Assembly (NCBI RefSeq): GCF_901542335.1
Contig: NZ_LR594036.1
Span: 1,612,001 to 1,676,000, forward strand
Source of the DNA: Streptococcus porcinus
GTDB taxonomy: Bacteria > Bacillota > Bacilli > Lactobacillales > Streptococcaceae
DNA length: 64,000 nt
Direction: 5' to 3'
Position 1 is the first letter of the stretch, and each line of letters begins with the position of its first letter. The notes under the pieces are model-generated. The model saw only the letters and a list, made by a program, of their open reading frames with translations, ran no database searches and was not told the DNA's origin. Below, piece by piece: positions 9,379 to 17,384 of this stretch. The position numbers and the translations under genes were made by a program.

Positions 9379-9502
9379 TTTCAATTCTCCTATGTATTGT
9401 AATAATTATTATAATTAAAATAGCAATTAGATATAGTACAGTTAGACCAAGTATTCCCAATAATTTGATAAGAAAAAGCAAAACATATAAAACGTTTTCC
9501 AT
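9368..9502 (-). CDS. 44-residue membrane peptide
   Basis: A short frame beginning MENVLYVLLFLIKLLGILG and ending RRIENEN, almost entirely one long hydrophobic span. An AGGT-type site lies a few bases upstream of ATG 9502. The frame fills the gap between the 333-residue protein and the 101-residue membrane protein, overlapping the latter. Co-directional tight packing supports it being real. The function is unknown. Confidence 0.45.
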   Translation of the reverse strand: MENVLYVLLFLIKLLGILGLTVLYLIAILIIIIITIHRRIENEN

Positions 9503-9517
9503 AATTTACCTTACCTC

Positions 9518-10519
9518 TTAATTCTTTTGAATGGTTACTATTGAACTAGAGAATTCAAAAGTACCATTTTTAACAGCAGCCTCTTTCTTTTTAAGAGACT
9601 TAATTTTTTCTTTTACTTTTTCTATATTCTGATTAGCAGTATCAATGGATTGGTTTTTTGACTCCATATTAGAATTGATTGACTCTATATCATTTTGATT
9701 CTGAACAAGGTCATCACCTGATAAATATTTAGCCTCATTATTAAGATTTATTTTTGTGCTCTCATCATCAGCAATTGAATTTTTTAGTTTCATAATCGAA
9801 TTGTTTAGCTTGGTTTTTTGACTTTTTTGAAATACAAGCTCTTTTTTAATTTCTGATAAAGTGAATTGTTCACGTGTGGTATTCTTAATTACTTTAGATT
9901 TTAATTCTGGATTCTCCTTAGCTATAAAAAACTGAACTGTACTAGTTGGAGAACTTTGAGCTGATTTATTACTCCTAGCTGAGGATGGAGTCGTATCTAA
10001 ATCTACATCAACATCTTTAACAACTACTGTTTTATTTTTGATATCGATAGCAAAAGCTTCAAAATCTTTTGGTACATTATGTATGATAACCGATATTTTT
10101 TTATCAATGATTGGTACGACGTCCATAGTAGCGTTTAGTGACTTCTGTTTTGAGTAGAGCTTCCATTCTAGTCTATTAGTATCAATCCCACGATCAATAT
10201 TGGAAGTAGCATCATTCGTTTCAAACTGAAGAACAATAATTCCAGTCTCTGGAGAATAGAGCTGACTAATCAAATTAATTTCACCAGATTCATTTGAAAA
10301 TATTTGCTTCGTTTTTAATTGATCTGGTGAATAAGTTTTCCTTTCCGGAGATAATATCGCTGAAAGTAAGAGACCAATCCACACCGTCATTAAAAGGCTA
10401 AAAATGATGAGTTTTCTTTTTATAACATTCTCTTGAAACCAAGAAACAATCCGTTGAATGAATTGGCCAAGTGGACCATTTGTTATGGTCAAAAAAATCT
10501 TTTCTATTTTTTCTATCAT
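9518..10519 (-). CDS. membrane protein with extracytoplasmic coiled-coil
   Basis: A 333-residue protein. It has a basic cytoplasmic N-terminus, one membrane span (about residues 37-58, KLIIFSLLMTVWIGLLLSAIL), a beta-rich outer domain (60-190), a Ser-rich linker, then a long coiled-coil (about 215-315, heptads of N, K, I and E). No family is recognised. The architecture suits a surface-exposed anchor or mating-contact component, but this is inference. It is the first gene of the membrane-protein group and divergent from the plus-strand gene at 10591. Confidence 0.5.
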   Translation of the reverse strand: MIEKIEKIFLTITNGPLGQFIQRIVSWFQENVIKRKLIIFSLLMTVWIGLLLSAILSPERKTYSPDQLKTKQIFSNESGEINLISQLYSPETGIIVLQFETNDATSNIDRGIDTNRLEWKLYSKQKSLNATMDVVPIIDKKISVIIHNVPKDFEAFAIDIKNKTVVVKDVDVDLDTTPSSARSNKSAQSSPTSTVQFFIAKENPELKSKVIKNTTREQFTLSEIKKELVFQKSQKTKLNNSIMKLKNSIADDESTKINLNNEAKYLSGDDLVQNQNDIESINSNMESKNQSIDTANQNIEKVKEKIKSLKKKEAAVKNGTFEFSSSIVTIQKN

Positions 10520-10590
10520 GTTAATTACACGCTTTCTATAAATAATAAATTAGTGGTAAAATAAAGTAACTACAAGAAGAGGTTCTACAT

Positions 10591-11502
10591 ATGAAACACG
10601 ACCATGCATATTCGAAACATTTCAAAGATGACATATCACCCCAAGAGGCCTATGCCTACTTCCATAAGCGTCCTCTTGATTCAGATGAATTCAGGTGTAA
10701 TAAAAACTGTGACGTGCCCGTAACCTTAGTCAATGTAAGAAGCTCTCCAGATAAATGGAAGGTTCCTCCATACTTTAAATATCGGAGTGGATATGATGGC
10801 AAGCACACCACCTCATGCCCAAATATTTCTAAAATAACTAAAGTTATAAAACGCTCTACTAAGAAAAAAAATACGCATACTTATAAACCTTCTGAAGACT
10901 TAATTATCAATTTATCTTCAAGTAACCCAACATCTTATGAAGAAGTTGGAACTTCTCAGAAGAACTATTCAACTGGGAAAAACAGTCAGACATATCAATC
11001 TGATTTTGAGTTTCCAACAGTTAAACACCGTTCTACTCGTCTTTCAAAATTATCGTCAACCGTTAACCACTTTCTCTCACATCCAAAAGATATCGTTAAT
11101 TTCAACGGTACAACTGGACCACTAGATTCTTTCTTTTATGAATTGCGTCACGGACATTACAAGCTATCTTTTGAGGAGAAAATCCATCATGGTAAAGCTA
11201 GTGCTAAAAAAGTAAGAAACAAAAATGGTCAACTTTTGATTTTGTTAGAATTTGAACAAAAATGTCAACTTGATGATGCCTATTTTGAGAAACCTGCAGT
11301 GTTTATCAATGCGGATGTTTTAAAAGAAAATATCCAGCAACATCAAAAATTATTAAAACATTGTCAATCTGGTGAGCCCTTCCATCTCTATATTTGGGGA
11401 AAATTTTTCGTCACTTCAAATTTAAAAATCCATCTCTTAAAAGGAGAGACCCCCGACAGTAATCTTTTAAATAAATTCTATTTAAAAGATTGGTCCGAAT
11501 AA
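10591..11502 (+). CDS. unknown protein with possible zinc-binding N-terminus
   Basis: A 303-residue protein and the only plus-strand gene in the first 39 kb outside the IS relics. Upstream are a TAAAAT -10-like hexamer (10556-10561) and AGAGG before the ATG. Residues 35-77 hold CNKNC, then PYFKYRSGYDGKHTTSCP, a Cys/His pattern like a zinc ribbon and loosely like the N-terminus of CoiA-type proteins. The middle is polar and low in complexity. The C-terminal 130 residues look folded (GQLLILLEFEQKCQL, PFHLYIWGKFFVT). The 3' end overlaps the convergent gene at 11478 by 25 bases. The function is unknown. Confidence 0.55.
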   Translation: MKHDHAYSKHFKDDISPQEAYAYFHKRPLDSDEFRCNKNCDVPVTLVNVRSSPDKWKVPPYFKYRSGYDGKHTTSCPNISKITKVIKRSTKKKNTHTYKPSEDLIINLSSSNPTSYEEVGTSQKNYSTGKNSQTYQSDFEFPTVKHRSTRLSKLSSTVNHFLSHPKDIVNFNGTTGPLDSFFYELRHGHYKLSFEEKIHHGKASAKKVRNKNGQLLILLEFEQKCQLDDAYFEKPAVFINADVLKENIQQHQKLLKHCQSGEPFHLYIWGKFFVTSNLKIHLLKGETPDSNLLNKFYLKDWSE

Positions 11503-11831
11503 TAGGCCTCTCTTAATTTTTTAAAGTAGCTTTCCCAAATCTCGTAATCATCATTAAATATAAATCTCTTATGATACGGTGTTCCAAGAGAAACCATAAT
11601 GAAATCATCCACGGACATCCCTAAGAATCCTTCTAACTCTTCAGCTACAGATACTAATGAATCTGCATGGACAATCCATGCTTTTTCTTGGTTCAAAATA
11701 AGGAAGTTCTTTTCCTCTCCTGGGGTGAGAAAATCATCTGGATAGCCTTTTCCAATTATTTCTGTCGCTTTATAAGGGGGGACTTTACCGAAGTTTGCGA
11801 AGTATTTTGCATCTAATTCTATTATTCCCAT
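11478..11831 (-). CDS. hypothetical protein
   Basis: A 117-residue soluble, acidic protein beginning MGIIELDAKYFANFGKVPPY. Its start codon overlaps the stop of the DUF3850 gene by one base (TAATG), so the two are probably coupled. No motif is recognised. It converges with, and overlaps by 25 bases, the plus-strand gene. Confidence 0.55.
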   Translation of the reverse strand: MGIIELDAKYFANFGKVPPYKATEIIGKGYPDDFLTPGEEKNFLILNQEKAWIVHADSLVSVAEELEGFLGMSVDDFIMVSLGTPYHKRFIFNDDYEIWESYFKKLREAYYSDQSFK

Positions 11832-12421
11832 TATTGCTCCGTTCTAATTCTTCTTTCTAATTCACTTTCAATCTGCTCAAAGTCTTGCTTGATTTGTTTT
11901 ATGTATACTTTATCTGAGCTTGCTTTATCTACTGACACCTCAGACAATCTAAACTTAAACTTTTGCATAGATAAATCAAACAAATTTACTGCTACTTCTT
12001 TACTTGCAATACCTTTTATAATAGTTCCAAAAGCAGTTTTTAACAGCCTTATTTCAAATTCTTTAGCTAGATTATCAACTTCTAACTCTGTATTTTTAGT
12101 TGATAACACTCTGTTTTTTCTTTTAAGGATATCAAAGGCTCTTTCTCGTTCAATTTCACTTGACTCTCTCTTAGCCAACTCTAAAATCACATAGCCATCT
12201 TTTAAACCGGTAAAGTCCGATAAAACATAGGTTATTTTTCTAACTATGCATCGATCCGTATATCCTTGTTTTGGATCATATTCTCTCAATAATAATTCAT
12301 CGCCAACCTTAAAATCTCTATCGTTATAGCGACATTCAAAATTTTTGATACCACTTTTTACCGCTTCAAAATACTGAGGATAACATTTCAGCATATGTTG
12401 TCTCATTTGTTTTTCTCCCAT
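11831..12421 (-). CDS. DUF3850/ASCH-like domain protein
   Basis: A 196-residue protein with a strong AGGAGG site. Residues 8-80 match the DUF3850 (ASCH-like, PUA-related) pattern: MLKCYPQYFEAVKSGIKNFE, then NDRDFKVGDELLLREYDP, GYTDR, and GLKDGYVILEL. ASCH folds are thought to bind RNA or modified nucleotides. The C-terminal half is a charged helical extension (about 85-196) not normally part of the domain. It is common as cargo on phages and ICEs, and its cellular role is unknown. Confidence 0.7.
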   Translation of the reverse strand: MGEKQMRQHMLKCYPQYFEAVKSGIKNFECRYNDRDFKVGDELLLREYDPKQGYTDRCIVRKITYVLSDFTGLKDGYVILELAKRESSEIERERAFDILKRKNRVLSTKNTELEVDNLAKEFEIRLLKTAFGTIIKGIASKEVAVNLFDLSMQKFKFRLSEVSVDKASSDKVYIKQIKQDFEQIESELERRIRTEQ

Positions 12422-12433
12422 TTTTAAATCCTC

Positions 12434-12664
12434 CTAAAGAGCATCCATCTTCTCTGGAGCGAGTTCCAACGTTAACCATAAAGCTTCATTTTCTGAAATA
12501 TGACTTAGATGTCCCCCTTCATCGTTAAAACGGTGCAAGGTATAGGTACCATCAGGAAGTTTACCTAAGACAACCATTCCCTCAGTTGTTTTCGCACGCC
12601 ACAATTCATCATCAAATTGAAAAGCTGTTTCTGCCCACCTACTAATCTTCTTTTTTTGAGTCAT
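12434..12664 (-). CDS. hypothetical 76-residue protein
   Basis: I chose the start at 12664 (MTQKKKISRWAETAFQFDDE) because AAGGAGG lies six bases upstream. The longer open frame reaching 12799 runs inside the thioredoxin gene and is rejected. Acidic soluble protein without known motif. It overlaps the thioredoxin-fold gene by 23 bases and sits 12 bases before the DUF3850 gene. Confidence 0.6.
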   Translation of the reverse strand: MTQKKKISRWAETAFQFDDELWRAKTTEGMVVLGKLPDGTYTLHRFNDEGGHLSHISENEALWLTLELAPEKMDAL

Positions 12665-13070
12665 TGAAGGCCTCCTTAATCTTTGCTTGGTTTGGTCCAA
12701 TATGTCCGTTCTCATCCTTATGTGCATACTGGTAAACTTTTGCAAAATTATCCCTGACAACAATGATTGAAAAAGCCTTTTCAATACTGTATTTTTCAAC
12801 TATTTTTTTACCAGATTTTGAGTCCACATCAACAAAGAATGTTGTAATAGGGATCTTTTTCTTTGCCTTTAAAATAGATGTTTTACTACTTTCACAATAT
12901 GGGCAGCCTTTCTTGTAACACACAATATTGTAGTTTTTTGACATAAGCACATTCAAATAATCATCTTGTGTCAGCTGATAATCATAATTTTGGCCCAGTT
13001 TCAAATAACTCACAAAGCCTAGGATAACCAGCAAGACTCCTATTCCAAAAACAAATATTTTACGTCTCAT
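12642..13070 (-). CDS. membrane-anchored thioredoxin-fold protein
   Basis: A 142-residue protein starting at ATG 13070 (GAGGAG upstream). An N-terminal membrane anchor (residues 4-22, IFVFGIGVLLVILGFVSYL) places the domain outside the cell. The active-site motif is CPYC in NIVCYKKGCPYCESSK. The usual cis-proline region is replaced by AFSIIVVRDN, which is unusual for an active oxidoreductase. It resembles thioredoxin-like accessory proteins of ICEs and bacteriocin loci. It may keep disulfides right in surface or transfer proteins of the element (inference). Confidence 0.65.
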   Translation of the reverse strand: MRRKIFVFGIGVLLVILGFVSYLKLGQNYDYQLTQDDYLNVLMSKNYNIVCYKKGCPYCESSKTSILKAKKKIPITTFFVDVDSKSGKKIVEKYSIEKAFSIIVVRDNFAKVYQYAHKDENGHIGPNQAKIKEAFNDSKKED

Positions 13071-13074
13071 TTTT

Positions 13075-13479
13075 TCACTCCTCAATAAAATCAAAAATAC
13101 TACTCTGAACAAAATGAATTTCTGATTGCTTCTTCACTTCTTCAGTCATCAACTTACACGTCGACATCAACCTACTAAACATCAAAGGATCAAATGAAGG
13201 ATAAATTTGAACAATTGGCAGAAAAGGAATATGCTCTTCTTTTTCTGTTTTCAAAAACTCCTGGACTTCCTTATCATTTTTTATCAAACCATCTATCCTA
13301 ATTAATGCAGGAAGTGTTGTTATAACTGAGTTATTCTGATAAAACGTTAAACACACGTCTCCTGCTAGTACTAAGTCAAAATCAGGATGATCAGAATCAA
13401 TTTTAAAATAGTTAACCTCAGGTTCCTGGCCAAGCCCAGTTAAGTAAAACCCTCTAATAATATAATATTGTTTTCCCAT
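13075..13479 (-). CDS. hypothetical protein
   Basis: A 134-residue acidic protein beginning MGKQYYIIRGFYLTG, with an AGGAG site upstream. No motif is recognised. Its stop is five bases before the thioredoxin-fold start, in a tightly packed run of six small minus-strand genes (13695 to 11478). That run looks like one cargo operon of the element. Confidence 0.55.
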   Translation of the reverse strand: MGKQYYIIRGFYLTGLGQEPEVNYFKIDSDHPDFDLVLAGDVCLTFYQNNSVITTLPALIRIDGLIKNDKEVQEFLKTEKEEHIPFLPIVQIYPSFDPLMFSRLMSTCKLMTEEVKKQSEIHFVQSSIFDFIEE

Positions 13480-13491
13480 ATTCTTCTTCTC

Positions 13492-13695
13492 CTAGCTCAC
13501 TTGATGAAAACGATAAGGTGCTGCATAGTATGGTGGATAATTTGTATACTTCTTTGTTTTAGAAACTGGCATAACCAAGTGACAATGGCGTTGCAAATAT
13601 TGACAGGCTAGTCCTTGACTCTCAAATACAATTAAATGGCCATTTTCATCACTTAGGTAATCTCCTGTTTCAAAGCTAAAAATAATATATTTCAT
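13492..13695 (-). CDS. hypothetical 67-residue protein
   Basis: Start placed at ATG 13695, eight bases after AAGGAG; a TTG two codons earlier is open too. The protein (MKYIIFSFETGDYLSDENGH) has a short beta-rich N-terminus and an aromatic C-terminus. No family is recognised. First gene of the small-gene run. Confidence 0.5.
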   Translation of the reverse strand: MKYIIFSFETGDYLSDENGHLIVFESQGLACQYLQRHCHLVMPVSKTKKYTNYPPYYAAPYRFHQVS

Positions 13696-13796
13696 TTTCA
13701 AAACTCCTTTTGTTATTAAAATATTTAGTAGTACAATACTAAGAACCTAGTCTAGTATCATAGATATAATGTAATGGCAGTTGACGGGTTTTAATT

Positions 13797-15302
13797 TTAT
13801 CCAACATCGCTCTCAAATAATGACAATTGTTTCCTTTGTTTAATTTCATTCTTCATCCTTTCTATTACTTTATAGATATAAGACTTAGGCTCTTCAAAAA
13901 AAGTGGCCATATTACTAAAAAACTGTTCTTGACGCTTTTTTCTTACCTGCATAATTGAGATAAATATTGCTTTTACGGAAGCTAATCTTATGCCTCCTTT
14001 TCTCCCACTTTTTGTCGTTAAGAAAATCTTTTGTTCTGCCTTAAGTGCTTTTAAAACTCGATCTAGCGATCTCTCAGGGATCGATAATTGCTCTCTAAGA
14101 GCCTTTTTTGTCGTCTGAAGAAAAGGATCAGCATCATGATCAAAACCTTCAAGATAGGCCATAATATCAGCTTTCCATTCATGGAGGTGACTATTTTGTC
14201 GTACTGACCTTGGTTTTTTGAATTTAGTCCAACCTTGTCTAATAAACAAATCATTGCTAGTAAGGTTTTTATCTACCCATGCTTTACATAATAGTTTTAT
14301 ATATTCTCTACTAGCTGCTTCATATTTTTCTGAATAAGCACTTTGGATTATCTTTTGAAACTCTTGATTTGATAATGGCTCATCTAAATGATTATTAAAG
14401 TCACTCAGTGCATCCTCACAGCCTATCTGACTAACCCCTGATGAATAATTGGCCAAAGCCAAAGTGAAAAGAATACTATTTCTTCCCATCAATGCTTTAG
14501 CCCCTTTTATGTTTGATTCATTCATCAATAGTTTATACCAGGGCTCATCAATTTGTTTTTTTCCTTGAGTACCTGCAATGATTGAAAGGTTAGCTTTTTT
14601 ATTGGGATAATTACCTTGTCTGCTTGACCAATCAATCCAGTCTGAAAATGAATAACAATAGGACTCTTCAAAAAACTCAATATTATCAGTTCTCGGAATT
14701 CTAGCAATTCCAAAGTGGTTGCATCCCATATCGACAGGTAATAATTGTTCTTTAAAATACTTTCTCAAGTTATCTGAAATAAGTTTTGCCGTTGAAATAG
14801 CTTTAAACTGTGTGTGAGATGAGACATATACTGCCGTTTCAAGTACAAAGTATGCCTGATAGCCTTTATCTGTTCTTAAAATCATCGTTGGCATAAAGCC
14901 TAAATCAATTGAGGCAGTTAAAATGTCTCCCGAATTAATCTTTTTGCCTTCAGGCGGATTATCAAAGTCGACGTAGAAACAATTAATCTGACGAAGGTTT
15001 TTCTCAGCATGACCTCGAGTATATAAACGTCGAGCATCACTATAGGTCCCGTATCGATAAACATTAGGTGTCCAGTGAGTAAACTGAGTGTTGTTCTCTT
15101 TAAGTGCTTCAACTGAAGTAATAACAACACCTTTAGCACTGATCATATTTTCTTTTGATCGATAGGCGAAAATAGAACCTTTATTTCCTTCTTCTTGATA
15201 ATCAAGAGGTTTAAGATGACTATTTTTAAATTTATATTCTCGTAGTCCATCTTTTATAACTAGACTAAAAATTTTATTTAGATTCATATTTTCTTTCTTC
15301 AT
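13797..15302 (-). CDS. primase-type replication protein (AEP-like with PriCT-1)
   Basis: A 501-residue protein. The N-terminal half has features of archaeo-eukaryotic-type primases: NCFYVDFDNP with a D-x-D pair, then GCNHFGIARIPRTDN. The middle (about 270-335, MGRNSILFTLALANYSSGVS to EFQKIIQSAYSEKYEAA) matches the PriCT-1 primase C-terminal domain of plasmid and phage replication proteins. The tail has a winged-helix-like basic segment. It probably starts plasmid-style replication of the element. No clear ribosome site precedes ATG 15302; ATG 15287 after AAGAAAG is an alternative. Confidence 0.7.
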   Translation of the reverse strand: MKKENMNLNKIFSLVIKDGLREYKFKNSHLKPLDYQEEGNKGSIFAYRSKENMISAKGVVITSVEALKENNTQFTHWTPNVYRYGTYSDARRLYTRGHAEKNLRQINCFYVDFDNPPEGKKINSGDILTASIDLGFMPTMILRTDKGYQAYFVLETAVYVSSHTQFKAISTAKLISDNLRKYFKEQLLPVDMGCNHFGIARIPRTDNIEFFEESYCYSFSDWIDWSSRQGNYPNKKANLSIIAGTQGKKQIDEPWYKLLMNESNIKGAKALMGRNSILFTLALANYSSGVSQIGCEDALSDFNNHLDEPLSNQEFQKIIQSAYSEKYEAASREYIKLLCKAWVDKNLTSNDLFIRQGWTKFKKPRSVRQNSHLHEWKADIMAYLEGFDHDADPFLQTTKKALREQLSIPERSLDRVLKALKAEQKIFLTTKSGRKGGIRLASVKAIFISIMQVRKKRQEQFFSNMATFFEEPKSYIYKVIERMKNEIKQRKQLSLFESDVG

Positions 15303-15815
15303 TTATAGCTTCAATCCCGAATTTTTTGGTAAATAATCCTTAGAATCATAGTAACCATTCTTTAAGTCATCTTTGAATAATACAACTATCTTATGGCTTG
15401 AAATATGATCCCTTCTGTTCCAATGATTTCTTAAACGCTTCACAGATAATGATACACGTTTTTCAATTTCAGGAAATTTAAAGCCAAGCTTCAAATAAGT
15501 ATGTACGATTTCATTGAGATACTCTTTATTTTCTGCTCTTCTTGCCCTGGAGCTAATAATGATCTCCTCTTCTACTTCTTCCCTCAAACATTTTTGATAT
15601 TCAATATATAAGCTACGCATTTCCTCAATTTTATTCTGCCAATGCAGTGAATAGGGTTGGTCAGAATATTTGTTTTTCAAGTGCCTAACAGGCTCTTTAA
15701 ATTTCATCTGATAGATATCAAACTCTCCAAGATCTGTTAGAGGATCAATAAATCCCATTGGTTCACTATTAATCAATTGTTCATATAAATTATTTTTCTT
15801 CATAGCTAATACCAT
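15303..15815 (-). CDS. hypothetical protein upstream of the replication gene
   Basis: A 170-residue basic soluble protein. Internal ATG 15803 (MKKNNLYEQL) is an equally likely start. The C-terminal half (GFKFPEIEKRVSLSVKRLRNHWNRRDHI) resembles a helix-turn-helix. The stop adjoins the start of the primase-type gene, so it probably acts with it, perhaps as a replication or copy-control partner (inference). Confidence 0.5.
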   Translation of the reverse strand: MVLAMKKNNLYEQLINSEPMGFIDPLTDLGEFDIYQMKFKEPVRHLKNKYSDQPYSLHWQNKIEEMRSLYIEYQKCLREEVEEEIIISSRARRAENKEYLNEIVHTYLKLGFKFPEIEKRVSLSVKRLRNHWNRRDHISSHKIVVLFKDDLKNGYYDSKDYLPKNSGLKL

Positions 15816-15833
15816 TTTTGAAAAGAAATGAAA

Positions 15834-15956
15834 TTAAATAGTTTCAAACAATGTTAATTGTTCATTAACGATTTCATCAACTGGAGTACAATCATGTTTG
15901 ATTACTTGAAAAATTTCAAGAGTATCGATGTCCAATACAATTTCAATATTTTCCAT
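15834..15956 (-). CDS. 40-residue acidic peptide
   Basis: A short frame, MENIEIVLDIDTLEIFQVIK to the end, with an AAAGG site before ATG 15956. It is co-directional with the replication genes and 18 bases upstream of them. Coding-like, with no known function. Confidence 0.45.
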   Translation of the reverse strand: MENIEIVLDIDTLEIFQVIKHDCTPVDEIVNEQLTLFETI

Positions 15957-15986
15957 GTTCACTTTACCTTTCTAAGTTTTTAAGCG

Positions 15987-16014
15987 AACAAAAAGAGAAA
16001 AGATTTCTCTTTTC
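15987..16014 (-). terminator. probable terminator near the element/chromosome border
   Basis: Inverted repeat AAAAGAGAA (15991-15999) and TTCTCTTTT (16005-16013). Read on the minus strand it ends in a T run. It lies 70-95 bases beyond the stop of the reductase gene at 16083, so it likely ends chromosomal transcription before the mobile element. Confidence 0.5.
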
Positions 16015-16082
16015 TCCTTAATGTATTTACTATTCTAAAAACTCTTACCACTTACATAAGGAGCCAGTGGCTAAAAAATTCA

Positions 16083-16919
16083 TCAGCGATTTTTCAAGAA
16101 GTCTTCTAAAGAAGTTGCCGGTCTCCCCAAAACCTTTTCAATATCATTAGAGACTAAAGACAATTCATCTTTGGCAATGGCTGTATAGGTTGAGACCCAG
16201 GCATCATACTGCCAGTCTTCAACTGGCCACTGCTTGCGCCACTCATAAGCTTCTTTAAGACCTTCATTGTAATAAGTGACTTCTTTACCTAAATACCGAG
16301 TCAATAAGGTAGCCAACTCCTCTAGAGATAGGGCTTGCGGTCCTGTTAAGTTCAAGGTCTGATTTTCCCATTTTGCGGGTTCTTGGAGGATTCTTAAAGC
16401 AACAGCTACCACATCTGAACGAAGTACTGCAGAGACTTTTTCTTGCCCTGCTGGACCTCTTAATAAGCTAGCCTGCTCAGCTATTTCCAAAAACATATCC
16501 TGATAAAAATTATCCCTCAAAAAGGTGTAGGTAAAGCCCAATTCTTTGATATAAGCCTCCGTCCAAGCATGATCACGCGCCAAGGTAAAGGTTGCATCAG
16601 GCCTTGCATTCATGAAGGAAGTGTAAATAATATGCTTGACACCTGCTATTTGGGCAGCACGCAAGAGGGCTTTATGCTCATCAAGTCGTGACAAACTCTC
16701 ACGAGCCGAAACCATGAATAATACGTCAATCCCAGTCAGCGACTGAATTGTGATTTGTGAGTCATCATAGAAAGATTGAAATATTTCTGCATTATCATAT
16801 ACTTTAGCATTTTGCGGTCGTCTAGCTAAATGACGGCTCTCAATACCTATGTGAGCCAATCCAGTCGCCAAGTAACCACCAAGCTTTCCTGTTACCCCTG
16901 TTAACGCAATTTTTTTCAT
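16083..16919 (-). CDS. NmrA-like NAD(P)-binding reductase
   Basis: About 278 residues, starting at ATG 16919 after GGGGTG. The N-terminus MKKIALTGVTGKLGGYLATG is a Rossmann glycine-rich motif of the atypical SDR/NmrA family, close to QorB-like quinone reductases. Later stretches HIIYTSFMNARPD and TYTFLRDNFYQDM are typical of that family. Substrate unknown, probably a quinone or a redox-sensing role. It is the first recognisable chromosomal gene beside the mobile element. Confidence 0.8.
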   Translation of the reverse strand: MKKIALTGVTGKLGGYLATGLAHIGIESRHLARRPQNAKVYDNAEIFQSFYDDSQITIQSLTGIDVLFMVSARESLSRLDEHKALLRAAQIAGVKHIIYTSFMNARPDATFTLARDHAWTEAYIKELGFTYTFLRDNFYQDMFLEIAEQASLLRGPAGQEKVSAVLRSDVVAVALRILQEPAKWENQTLNLTGPQALSLEELATLLTRYLGKEVTYYNEGLKEAYEWRKQWPVEDWQYDAWVSTYTAIAKDELSLVSNDIEKVLGRPATSLEDFLKNR

Positions 16920-16978
16920 TTTACACCCCATTACCAATAGAGAAAAGTGCTATATCCCATAGCACTTTTGGTAACTAA

Positions 16979-17341
16979 TTATAAGAGAACACTTGCAATG
17001 AGCCGATCAAAGCGTCGAATATCAATATCTCTTTTTAATTGAATCTTGATATGGCCAGCTCTTGTCCAAAGTTCCACTTCAGAGTTAAAATCAAAGGTGC
17101 CAGCATTTTCAGTAGACCACATATTTATTGATTTATAGGGAAGAGAGTATATTTCTACTTTTTTACCCGTTAAGCCTTGAGCATCTTTAACAATTAGTCT
17201 CTTTGACGTGAAAATAGCAGTATCACGTATTGTTTTATAAGCAGCAATTGGTTCTTCACCTGAAACAAGGATGTCACGAACATCATCAGGAATCTGACAC
17301 TCTGAAACAAAAGTCCATTCTAATGCGGTTAGATCAGTCAT
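16979..17341 (-). CDS. PH domain-containing protein
   Basis: A 120-residue protein with AGGAGAAAAA before the ATG. The pattern PIAAYKTIRDTAIFTSKRLIV, KKVEIYSLPYKSINMW and HIKIQLKRDIDIRRFDRLIAS matches the bacterial PH-like domain (bPH_1). The function of these stand-alone domains is unknown. Confidence 0.8.
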   Translation of the reverse strand: MTDLTALEWTFVSECQIPDDVRDILVSGEEPIAAYKTIRDTAIFTSKRLIVKDAQGLTGKKVEIYSLPYKSINMWSTENAGTFDFNSEVELWTRAGHIKIQLKRDIDIRRFDRLIASVLL

Positions 17342-17384
17342 TTTTTCTCCTAAGTGATTTTTTTATTTATCATATCACCTTTCA

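Noticed and set aside
12665..12799. Upstream extension of the 76-residue gene
   Set aside because: It runs inside the thioredoxin-fold gene in another frame, and a strong ribosome site precedes the inner ATG.
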